Shown: in pieces, positions 55,574 to 63,722 of the stretch
How positions within the stretch are numbered: the stretch's first letter is position 1
How the letters are laid out: every line of letters starts with the position of its first letter
Assembly: GCF_040881935.1 (NCBI RefSeq)
Contig: NZ_JBBECH010000041.1
Location: forward strand, 1-64,000
Reading direction: 5' to 3'
Length of the DNA stretch: 64,000 nt
From: Saccharospirillum sp040881935
GTDB lineage: Bacteria; Pseudomonadota; Gammaproteobacteria; Pseudomonadales; Natronospirillaceae
Position numbers and translations under genes: made by a program
Notes under the pieces: generated by a model
Seen by the model: the letters and a program-made list of their open reading frames with translations, nothing else
Told to the model about the DNA's origin: nothing
Database searches by the model: none

Positions 55574-57079
55574 TTAGGTTCCTTGTTCATTCGGTTTGGA
55601 CCCCGGTTTCCGGCGAAGGGTCAGCACCACCAGTACGACCGTAATGGCTAGAAAGGTGGCACTCAGAGGGCTCTGAATGAACGTCATCGGATCGCCGCGG
55701 GACAACAGCAGTGCCCGGCGCAAGTTCTCTTCCATCAACGGCCCTAGAATAAACCCCAGCAACAGCGGTGCTGCCGGGTATTTGAGCAATTGCATGCCAT
55801 AACCTAATATGCCGAACCCGAGCACCAGGAAAATATTGATGTGACTATTGGAAACGCTAAATACACCCGTACAGATAAAAAACAGTATGATCGGCACCAG
55901 TATATGATACGGGATGGCCAATATTCGTACCCATATTCCGATAAGCGGCAGATTCAATACCACCAACAGGACATTGCCAATCCAGAAGCTCGCAACCAGT
56001 CCCCAGAACAGGCTCGCTTGATCAATCAAGATGCGTGGACCGGGTGTAATGCCGTGAATAACCAGCGCCCCAAGCATCAGAGCCATAACAGCATTGCCTG
56101 GGATACCCAGCGTGAGAGTGGGAATAAAGGCAGCCTGAGCAGATGAATTATTGGCTGCCTCTGGCGCTGCCACGCCTTCTACAGCGCCCTTGCCGAACCG
56201 ACTAGGATCTTTAGCTACACGCTTCTCGAGCGCATAGGAAAGAAAGGAGGCAATCGAGGCCCCAGCTCCGGGCAATATGCCTATTACTGCACCTACCCAG
56301 GAGCCACGCAGAATAGGCATCCAGGACGCTCGCATTTCCGAACGTGTTGGCACCAGAGATTTCCAGGTGATTGAACGGGCGTCAAGTGGAGGCGCCTTCT
56401 GGGCCGAACCCAGATTGAATAATATCTCTGATATCCCAAACAAGCCCATGGCAAGGACCACAACACTAAGTCCATCCAACAAATGCAGTGAGCCAAAAGT
56501 GAACCGAGAGACACCGGAATTCACATCAATCCCAACGACCCCCAACAGCAGGCCAGTCACTACCATAGCAATGCCCTTTAACTGAGAGCCGGTTGATAGC
56601 ATGGTGGCTGCCAACAACCCCAGCACCATCATCGACACATATTCCACGGGCCCAAAATTGAGTGCCGCCGCCGCTAACACTGGCGCAAATATACCCATTA
56701 AAATAATGGCAAAACTCCCGCCTAGAAATGACGCAATGGTGGTTAAAAATAATGCCGCACCAGAACGGCCAGCTTTGGCCATAGGATAGCCATCCAGGCA
56801 TATTACTGCTGACGCCGCCGTGCCAGGCAAGTTGAGCAAAATCGATGAGGTTGAAGAACCATATTGAGCGCCATAGTATATACCTGCCAACATCACTAGG
56901 GCCGCTGTTGGCTCCAGATAGAACGTGATTGGCAGAAGCAATGAGATACCAGCTAGAGGGCCAATGCCTGGCAGCACGCCAACAAATGTTCCCAGCGTAA
57001 CCCCAAGCAGACAGGCCAACAGATTTTCGATCGTTAAGGCAGTTTCAAACCCCAACGCCAGATTGGCAAACATATCCAC
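55574..57079 (-). CDS. tctA: Tripartite tricarboxylate transporter large permease TctA
   Basis: A 501-residue membrane protein with about 11-12 hydrophobic segments and the family motifs GVLPGIGPLAGISLLLP, YYGAQYGSSTSSILLNLPGTAAS and GVAAPEAANNSSAQAAFIPTLTLGIPGN. It is the large permease of a TctABC carboxylate importer. The GTG start at 57079 has GGAGG 8 bases upstream and lies one base after the tctB stop, so it is likely coupled. Confidence 0.94.
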   Translation of the reverse strand: MDMFANLALGFETALTIENLLACLLGVTLGTFVGVLPGIGPLAGISLLLPITFYLEPTAALVMLAGIYYGAQYGSSTSSILLNLPGTAASAVICLDGYPMAKAGRSGAALFLTTIASFLGGSFAIILMGIFAPVLAAAALNFGPVEYVSMMVLGLLAATMLSTGSQLKGIAMVVTGLLLGVVGIDVNSGVSRFTFGSLHLLDGLSVVVLAMGLFGISEILFNLGSAQKAPPLDARSITWKSLVPTRSEMRASWMPILRGSWVGAVIGILPGAGASIASFLSYALEKRVAKDPSRFGKGAVEGVAAPEAANNSSAQAAFIPTLTLGIPGNAVMALMLGALVIHGITPGPRILIDQASLFWGLVASFWIGNVLLVVLNLPLIGIWVRILAIPYHILVPIILFFICTGVFSVSNSHINIFLVLGFGILGYGMQLLKYPAAPLLLGFILGPLMEENLRRALLLSRGDPMTFIQSPLSATFLAITVVLVVLTLRRKPGSKPNEQGT

Positions 57080-57080
57080 T

Positions 57081-57533
57081 TCAGTGTCCTCCGAAGAGCG
57101 TTATTGGAAGGCCCAGTGCAGCAACAAAGATAAAGGCAGAAAATAGAGAAAGGCTAATTGACACCAGCAAGGCGGATAAAAACCTCCACTTATCACCGCC
57201 CATTGAAGTCAGAAAAACCAGAGCGAACGTAGCTGGCACGACCCCTGCCGGAGCAATCAGCAAAGAAAAGGACAGCACGCCAGCGACTGCAAACAGACCG
57301 CCTTTCAATTTTATTTTCCCCAGAGCACTTGTAGTTCGCAGGCTTTGAATTGCGAGGGCGATACCCAATCCAATGAGTAGCACACTGAGTATCAGCGGAT
57401 AAAATCCTGGCCCCATGCTGATCAGTGAACCGATCCTGTACCCGGAGGCAAGAAAAGCCCCCAGACTACCGACGAAGATGAGAAATACTGCGCCCGAGAG
57501 CTCAGGTAGGTAGCTATTTGGTGGGTTGTTCAT
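57081..57533 (-). CDS. tctB: Tripartite tricarboxylate transporter small permease TctB
   Basis: A 150-residue protein with four hydrophobic segments, the normal TctB layout. The GSLISMGPGFYPLILSVLLIGLGIALAI stretch, in parts, is typical of the family. It pairs with TctA, one base downstream, and TctC, 93 bases upstream. Confidence 0.88.
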   Translation of the reverse strand: MNNPPNSYLPELSGAVFLIFVGSLGAFLASGYRIGSLISMGPGFYPLILSVLLIGLGIALAIQSLRTTSALGKIKLKGGLFAVAGVLSFSLLIAPAGVVPATFALVFLTSMGGDKWRFLSALLVSISLSLFSAFIFVAALGLPITLFGGH

Positions 57534-57626
57534 AAGAAGCCCTTTGAAACCACAAGACTAAGTAACAAGTTCCCGACTCGAAAAACCAAGCCGGGCACTG
57601 TCTGTCATAGCATAGTCCGAGGAAAA

Positions 57627-58625
57627 TTAGTTGGGTTGCAGATTCAGGTCTTCAATGACTTGGCCAAAGAAGCGATAGTCATCTTGAACTTCGGCTGCAA
57701 AGGCCTCAGAACCTGTAAACGCAGGGTCCAACCCTCGCTCAATAAATCCGTTTCGAAAATCCTCTTCCTGAAACAGTTCCTCTAGCGCGCTCTGCAGTAC
57801 AGCCAACACATCGTCGGGCACTCCGGCCGGGGCAAAAAGCCCATTCCATCCATGCGTGTTCATTGCAGGCAAACCGGCTTCTTCCAAGGTCGGCAGGTCA
57901 GGTAATTCGGCTAGACGCTGATCGCCCAACACTGCCAAGCCTTTAAGGTCACCACTTTCGACGTACGGAATAACCGCAGTATCGATCATCATGTGAATGC
58001 GTCCGGCTAACAGATCGGTAACTGCGGGAGCCGCACCACTGAAGGGTATATGTGTTACATCGATATCGTTGTTTTGTAGAAAGAGCTCGGTGATCATTTG
58101 CACGGTAGACCCCATTCCAGGGGAACCGTAGTTCATTAAATTCGGATTCTCCCGAGCATAGGCTATCAGCTCTTCTATGCTGTCAACCGGTACGGATGGG
58201 TGCACTGCGAGTACCCGGCGGGAGTCAACAATCTTTGCAATAGTGGTAAAGTCCGTCGCCGGATCGTAATTGGCTGAGCCAAGATGGGGCACAATACTCA
58301 TCGTCGAAGTGGCTGTTGCCAATAAGTTGTAGCCATCCGGCTCCATAGCCATCACCGCAGTGGTACCGATTGCCCCGGAGGCCCCGCCGCGATTCTCCAC
58401 GACGACGTTGACGCCGAGCTTCTTGGCAAGTCCGTCGGCTGTCAGCCGCGCCACCAAATCACCAGTCCCACCAGCTGGGTAGGAAACAATAATCCGGATG
58501 GGATTTTCGGGATAATCAGCCAAGGCTGTTTGTGAAGCGACAGTCATGAATAACGCGCACAATAGCCCTATAGCCAATCCGCGTGACCGTACGCTAAGCC
58601 AATCAATTGCTTTTCTGTTGGTCAT
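57627..58625 (-). CDS. tctC: Tripartite tricarboxylate transporter receptor TctC (Bug family)
   Basis: A 332-residue periplasmic binding protein with a signal peptide (about 1-36, ending QTALA). Family features include YPENPIRIIVSYPAGGTGDLVARL, VVENRGGASGAIGTTAVM and the late LPTLEEAGLPAMNTHGWNGLFAPAGVP in its parts. It delivers a carboxylate to TctAB. AGAGGAA precedes the ATG. Upstream are paired inverted repeats containing GACTTATGATCT. Confidence 0.93.
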   Translation of the reverse strand: MTNRKAIDWLSVRSRGLAIGLLCALFMTVASQTALADYPENPIRIIVSYPAGGTGDLVARLTADGLAKKLGVNVVVENRGGASGAIGTTAVMAMEPDGYNLLATATSTMSIVPHLGSANYDPATDFTTIAKIVDSRRVLAVHPSVPVDSIEELIAYARENPNLMNYGSPGMGSTVQMITELFLQNNDIDVTHIPFSGAAPAVTDLLAGRIHMMIDTAVIPYVESGDLKGLAVLGDQRLAELPDLPTLEEAGLPAMNTHGWNGLFAPAGVPDDVLAVLQSALEELFQEEDFRNGFIERGLDPAFTGSEAFAAEVQDDYRFFGQVIEDLNLQPN

Positions 58626-58673
58626 ATTGAAGTTCCTCTTATTGTACTTATTTTACCCATAACAACCGTAAGA

Positions 58674-58778
58674 TTAGACTTATGATCTTATGCCCTTCAT
58701 GGTGCAAGTACTTATTCTCTGAGACGCTTGCACCCTAAAGATCATAAGTCTAATATTTTGATCTTTAGGGTGCAAGCG
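58674..58778. repeat. Nested perfect inverted repeats upstream of tctC
   Basis: A 16-bp perfect inverted repeat (TTAGACTTATGATCTT at 58674-58689 and its complement at 58738-58753) interlocks with a 20-bp perfect one (CGCTTGCACCCTAAAGATCA at 58725-58744 and 58759-58778). The shared AGATCA belongs to both. No T-tract follows. They could be operators of tctC, ends of a mobile element or a cruciform. Confidence 0.85.
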
Positions 58779-58807
58779 CCTTTCTGAGTTATATGCCTGA
58801 CAGATCT

Positions 58808-59023
58808 TCAATGAGGGACAAGGGCCGATAACAGCGGTTTACGCAGTGGCGTAGAAAGCCAACTAATCGGCCCGTGAGCGCGGTCTTCTGAATGATCCAG
58901 GTTCAACACCATTATCGCTGGTACAGTCGCGTAGCTATCGAAGAAGACATCCACGAAGGCCTGGGCCAACCCGGTTTGACCAACCACGCTCTGCAGCACC
59001 GAAATCACCGGACATAGCGCCAC
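58808..59023 (-). pseudogene. Remnant of an IS1380-type DDE transposase
   Basis: The 71-residue frame contains GLAQAFVDVFFDSYATVPAIMVLNLDHSEDRAHG in one run. This matches by eye the IS1380-family region around the first catalytic Asp: (F)VDxFI-Sy, then P-IVLDLDxxxDxxHG. Here the tract reads VLNLDHSEDRAHG. The sequence after HG is unlike the family and ends at 58808, so only a fragment remains. The stretch before the ATG (to about 59045) may also belong. It is oriented away from the chemoreceptor gene. Confidence 0.65.
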
Positions 59024-59055
59024 CTTCGAAATCAGCCCTCACGGTTAAGCCGGTC

Positions 59056-60563
59056 ATGGGGTTAACCCGAAGCAATGGCCTACTGCTGTTAAAGGATATT
59101 AGCCTGGCTGCGAGCGCTCAGGAGCTTGACCAACTCAGCACCCAATTTGACCAATGGGATCAACGTCTTCAAAACCAGTTCTTCAGTTTTACGACACTGG
59201 CGATGAACTACCCCTCGTCACGCTCATTTATGCAATCGGCACAACCTATTACCACCCAGATTCAGAACCTGGCTCAGGGTGAAACCATCAAAAATGCCGG
59301 AACCGATACTGAGATTATCCAGCCGGGGTTAATCGCCAGCCAGTCAGCTCTGTTGGAGTATCGTCAGACGGCTTCGCGCCGGGCAGGCTCGATGCAAACC
59401 ACTCAGCACAGCATTCAGGAAACCTTGTCGACATTAAGTACCTTTTCCCAGGCTTTCGCCCGCGACGTCGCCAACGGTGTTAATACCAGCCTGGCACGCA
59501 GCACTCATTTCATTCTCTTTGGTCTGGCAGCACTCTTCCTCACCGTCGCTGTGGTTCTGTGGCTCATCATCACCAGTATTCGTAGCCCACTGACCACCTT
59601 AAAATCGGCGCTCAAGGTTCTGGCGACCGGTGACCTGACCAAAACCGTACACTCCAGCCATAGAGATGAAATGGGTGATCTAATTACCGCCGTTGAAGCC
59701 GTACGTGTCGGTTTAAGTGAGATGATTACCGATCTTAAAACCAAATCACATGCCATTACCGATTCTGCCCAGCAGAGCCAGCAGCTCAGTGAGTCAGTCG
59801 GTTACGCATCCCAGGAGCAGACCCTGGAAACCGAACGCACTTTAACGGCGGTTCACAACATGGAAGAAGCCGTACAGCAGATCGTCGCGCTATCGGAACA
59901 GGGCCAGCAGGTAGCGGTGGCGGCACACGGTGAACCGCATACCACAGCGCTCGAAATTCGAGAAAACACCCTGACGATGACAGCCTTACAACAAACCTTT
60001 AGTGAAGCCACCGAGACCATAGCGCAGCTTAACAACAACATGAAAGGCGTTGAAGTCATTTCAACCACCATCGAAGGCATCGCTGAACAAACCAATTTGC
60101 TGGCGCTTAATGCAGCCATCGAAGCCGCCCGGGCCGGCGATCGGGGGCGTGGGTTTGCCGTGGTTGCAGATGAAGTGAGATTGCTGGCCAGCCGCACTTC
60201 AGAATCAACGGCCAAAATCAGAAAAACCATCGACGGTTTGGTCGCCGCGTTCGAAGCCCTGGCCAGCTCCATTCAGCAAGGACACACCAAAATTGACAAC
60301 AGCCGCCGGGCCTCTACTCAGGCCGATGCCGCCATTAATGAATTTAAAAACCGCATTAACCGAATTCAGGAACTCAGTGACCGGTATCCGACATCACCCA
60401 ACACCAGGAACACAGCACTGCCGCGATTCGCACTCAGGTCGATCAGGTTATTCACAATGCTCGCCAGGCTGAGGCTGCTGCAAAAAAATCCGGCGACAAC
60501 AGCCATCAGCTCAGCGCTATGGCCAGGGAACTGGATGCCATGGTCATGCGCTTTCAAAGCTGA
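59056..60563 (+). pseudogene. Truncated and frameshifted methyl-accepting chemotaxis protein
   Basis: The frame opens without the first membrane segment or cytoplasmic start expected of a receptor. It has a periplasmic helical part, one TM (about residues 153-173, FILFGLAALFLTVAVVLWLII), HAMP, and the signalling tip EQTNLLALNAAIEAARAGDRG. After ELSD near 60381 the reading frame is lost. One base earlier in phase the protein continues VSDITQHQEHSTAAIRTQV to a stop at 60561-60563, the usual MCP end. Adding one G to GG at 60383-60384 restores ELSDRVSDIT. So it is a 5'-truncated gene with a one-base deletion; a sequencing error in the G-run is an alternative. Confidence 0.75.
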
Positions 60564-60565
60564 GC

Positions 60566-61924
60566 TTACTCGTAGGCATCAATATCGCGTTTGTCCAGAT
60601 ACCGGGCTATCCGGTGTGCGGCATTGGCAAAGTCATTGGCGGCTTGCAGCGTAGGAGCAACCGTATCCAACTCATTTGGATCGTACTGTTCCAGCAAGTG
60701 CGCCAGCAAACCGCCCAGGTGATTACCAACTTGCTGAAACTCTGCGGTTTGAACAAATTGTACCCCCCGATAGGGAACCGGTTGCACCGATGACTGATTG
60801 AAATCAGTCGACTGTATAGCCGTAATAGTGGCATCGGAAAACGCTGCGTATTGGCGATAATCGGCGTTATCATAAAGTGCTACGCGCGTCCCCGGCGGTA
60901 CATACTGAATACCATAATCGTCAGCAACCAATTGCTGGTAAGTTTCCGAGGTTGCCCATTCAACAAATTCCCAGGCAGCGGCTTTAACGGGTGATTGCTC
61001 CGGCACCGAAAACCCCCAGGCCCATAACCAGTTAGCCCCTGTGTCTGTTACCTCATGGGGAGCCTGGCGGTAGTCGATTTTCAGATAGTCGGGGTGCGCT
61101 GCCAGGGCGCCGCCTGCGGCGGTCGAGTCGACCCAAACATCGCAATCACCTCGTAAAAAAGCAGCAAGGTTCTCGGTGTATCCGTTGAGCCAGGCTTCAG
61201 GCAACCCATATTGGTGCTGCAGTCTAAGGTAGAAATTGATCGCGCTATGCCACTGCGGCGAGTCAATCGTCGAACGCCACTCAGTATCGTACCAGCGCCC
61301 GCCAAAACTATTAACCAGTGTAGACACCAACGCCATGTTTTCCCCCCAACCGGGTTTACCTCTCAGGCAAATCCGGCCATGAGCCCCGCCAGAGCGCGTG
61401 GTCAGCTCATTCAGTAATTGCTCCAGCCCTGTCCAGGTCGGTTGCTCAGGCACGGTTAGATTATATCGTGAGAAAACATCCTTACGAAAATAGGTGATCG
61501 AGCTTTCACCATAGAAGGGCAGACCGTAGTACTGATTGCCAACCTGGAAACCAGTAATAATTTCCGAAATCCACCCGGATTGTGAGAGATCACCCGACAT
61601 ATCCGCCGGGACTGAACTTAAACGGCCAGAACCTCCCCACAGCGTCGCCTCAAGCATCCCGACCGTGTACACATCGTACCGCGGCTGGTCGCGCTTGCTG
61701 TCGCGGGATTGCATCAGCCGCAAGACCGATTCATCGACCACGTTCCACTCGAGTTTGATACCCGGGTTTGCACGTTCAAACTGCTGCGATAAGGTTTGCA
61801 TTCGAAGCATGTCGTCATTAGCGACTGTGGCGACGGAAACCGTTTCGCCAAACGTACTTACTGAGATAACGCTCAGGGCCATAATGCGGAGGGAGTACTG
61901 AAATAACGCTGCGTTCGAGTTCAT
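60566..61924 (-). CDS. ABC-type sugar/polyol-binding protein (orphan)
   Basis: A 452-residue extracellular solute-binding protein of the family-1 (CUT1) type. A signal-like N-terminus (about 1-28) is followed by VATVANDDMLRMQTLSQQFERANPGIKLEWNVVDE, YDVYTVGMLEATLWGGSGRL and YGLPFYGESSITYFRKDVF, close to polyol (sorbitol/mannitol)-binding receptors. No permease or ATPase gene lies nearby, so it may serve a distant transporter or a chemoreceptor; the adjacent broken MCP is convergent. Confidence 0.88.
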   Translation of the reverse strand: MNSNAALFQYSLRIMALSVISVSTFGETVSVATVANDDMLRMQTLSQQFERANPGIKLEWNVVDESVLRLMQSRDSKRDQPRYDVYTVGMLEATLWGGSGRLSSVPADMSGDLSQSGWISEIITGFQVGNQYYGLPFYGESSITYFRKDVFSRYNLTVPEQPTWTGLEQLLNELTTRSGGAHGRICLRGKPGWGENMALVSTLVNSFGGRWYDTEWRSTIDSPQWHSAINFYLRLQHQYGLPEAWLNGYTENLAAFLRGDCDVWVDSTAAGGALAAHPDYLKIDYRQAPHEVTDTGANWLWAWGFSVPEQSPVKAAAWEFVEWATSETYQQLVADDYGIQYVPPGTRVALYDNADYRQYAAFSDATITAIQSTDFNQSSVQPVPYRGVQFVQTAEFQQVGNHLGGLLAHLLEQYDPNELDTVAPTLQAANDFANAAHRIARYLDKRDIDAYE

Positions 61925-62077
61925 TTTTTACACCTTTTTTGTTTTCCATTGAACTCGGTGCAAGGCAATTAAACTAGTGGTTTATTCACGGATTTCGATA
62001 CTTTACTGCTCTCGGCAACACCGGCATTCGAAGCGGTCCCAATCTATCCGAACTCCGATACTTCACATTGACCCTCA

Positions 62078-63034
62078 TCAGGGCCAGGCAATCATTCGAG
62101 CATCGTCCACCCATTGGCTGAGGCTGAAAAACCGGTCAAACAACCGTCGTTCTGCCTGCACGCTGTCAACATCGGTAAACTCAAAGCGAACACGAGTACC
62201 CGGGCTGCACTGGCTCAGGCGAGCGCAATCCAAACTGGTGACGCAGCCGATTTTCGGGTAGCCGCCGATGGTCTGGCGATCTCTGAGCAAGACGATGGGT
62301 TGCCCATGCGGCGGAATTTGAATTGCACCATAAGCGATACCTTCAGAGGCCAGCTTTTGGGCGTTGGCTGCCACGGCAGGGCCACTGAGTTTAAACCCCA
62401 TGCGATTGATGTCGTTGGTCACCTTATAGTCCGCTGTTTCAAAGGTGCGTCTTGCCACCAGGCTGAACTGTTCGTATTGGTAGCCCGGAATTACCTTGGC
62501 CGTTAGTGGCTCATTGTAGTTCGGCCGGTGAACCCAGGGCACGCAGTGCAATGGCCGTTCTGGCATTGGCGTAAAGGGGAGTCGATCGCCTTTCTTCAGC
62601 GGGCCACCATCCAAACCACCCAGTTGTTCTCGCACGACAACGGAGCGGCTACCGAATTGAAGCGGTGTTTGCCACCCACCGGCGACACCGAGATAAGCCC
62701 ACAATCCGGACCGAACCTGGCCGAAACGAATCACATCGCCACGCCTAACCCGATGACTGCACCAGCTTTCGATAACATCACCATTCAATGTAACCGGGAT
62801 ATCAGCCCCGGTAACGACGATCGTCGTATCTGCACCGACCTCTGCTTCAAAGTTGCCCAGTAGAATTTCAATACAAGCTGCACCTGCCTCATTGCCCAGC
62901 ACCTTATTCGCCCAGGAATAAGCATGCTCGTCCACAGCGCCGCCTTGTGAAAGACCTTGCTGAAAATAACCGGAGCGACCGGCATCCTGAATGGTTGCTT
63001 GCCAGCCAGGCTGGCGAACCATCAACTCAGTCAT
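62078..63034 (-). CDS. pxpC: 5-oxoprolinase subunit PxpC
   Basis: A 318-residue biotin-dependent-carboxyltransferase-like subunit of the PxpABC 5-oxoprolinase, which opens 5-oxoproline to glutamate with ATP. Family features: VRQPGWQATIQDAGRSGYFQQGLSQGGAVDEHAY, GNEAGAACIEILLG, VTGADIPVTLNG and QPIVLLRDRQTIGGYPKIG. The ATG at 63034 overlaps the pxpB stop by 8 bases; a longer frame to 63166 runs into pxpB and is rejected. Confidence 0.94.
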   Translation of the reverse strand: MTELMVRQPGWQATIQDAGRSGYFQQGLSQGGAVDEHAYSWANKVLGNEAGAACIEILLGNFEAEVGADTTIVVTGADIPVTLNGDVIESWCSHRVRRGDVIRFGQVRSGLWAYLGVAGGWQTPLQFGSRSVVVREQLGGLDGGPLKKGDRLPFTPMPERPLHCVPWVHRPNYNEPLTAKVIPGYQYEQFSLVARRTFETADYKVTNDINRMGFKLSGPAVAANAQKLASEGIAYGAIQIPPHGQPIVLLRDRQTIGGYPKIGCVTSLDCARLSQCSPGTRVRFEFTDVDSVQAERRLFDRFFSLSQWVDDARMIAWP

Positions 63035-63722
63035 CCAGACGCCCTCCGCGCGTGAGAAATTCAGATCGGTCGATCGGTACGAAACGCACCCGGTCGCCAA
63101 CATGCAGCAACGATGCATGACCGTCGCGATTGGAGGCATCAAACATGGGCTGAGGAGTACGACCAACTATGTTCCAGCCACCTGGCGACGGCAATGGATA
63201 CACCGCCGTCTGTGCATCAGCGATTCCTACACTGCCACGGGCTACGGATTTGCGGGGAGACTCATGACGGGGCGTGGCGATACGTTCATCCAGACGGCCG
63301 AGAAAAGCAAAGCCCGGGTTAAAACCGATGGCAAAAACCTGGTAGTCACGACCGGTGTGCAGCTCAATCAGGTCAATGACGGACATGGCTTTACTGTCAG
63401 CCAGCGCTTCGAGGTCGTAGCCAACGCTCGGATCATACCAGACAGGTATCTCAACCAGTCTTCCTGATTCGGCAAGCACGGCGCTTGCAATCGAAGCGTC
63501 TACCAGACGCTGCACAGTCCGAATCATCCAGTGGCTGTCGACCTGATTGTAATCATAGATGCAGAGTAGCGTGGTGTAGGAGGGAATGAGGTCGATCAGA
63601 ACCGACGACAACTGTTCTGTCAGGGTATTCGTGGCAGCCGCTATAACCGGTATCAGTGCTTCATCGATCTGTTGACCGAATTCGATCAGAACCGCATTTT
63701 CAGACACGGCCCTCACCTGCAT
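63027..63722 (-). CDS. pxpB: 5-oxoprolinase subunit PxpB
   Basis: A 231-residue cyclophilin-like (KipI/allophanate hydrolase subunit 1 type) subunit. Signatures are YDPSVGYDLEALADSKAMSV and IGFNPGFAFLGRLDERIATPRHESPR, then VGIADAQTAVYPLPSPGGWNIVGRTP in its parts. It forms a complex with PxpC. It shares one base with the pxpA stop and overlaps pxpC by 8 bases, so the three are one operon in the order A-B-C. Confidence 0.94.
   Translation of the reverse strand: MQVRAVSENAVLIEFGQQIDEALIPVIAAATNTLTEQLSSVLIDLIPSYTTLLCIYDYNQVDSHWMIRTVQRLVDASIASAVLAESGRLVEIPVWYDPSVGYDLEALADSKAMSVIDLIELHTGRDYQVFAIGFNPGFAFLGRLDERIATPRHESPRKSVARGSVGIADAQTAVYPLPSPGGWNIVGRTPQPMFDASNRDGHASLLHVGDRVRFVPIDRSEFLTRGGRLDD

Larger units (their letters stand above)
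58626..59055. other. Intergenic region of about 430 bp holding repeats and an IS scar
   Basis: From left to right: the tctC promoter region, the nested inverted repeats (58674-58778) and the transposase remnant (58808-59023, minus). Nothing else is recognised. This is the probable right border of the catabolic region. Confidence 0.6.

Noticed and set aside
57841..57862. CATCCATG match to the repeat core inside tctC
   Set aside because: No arms or other core elements; coding-sequence coincidence.
35145..58625. Prophage or integrative plasmid
   Set aside because: No integrase, tRNA attachment site, phage structural or conjugation genes were seen; only an IS fragment at the right edge.
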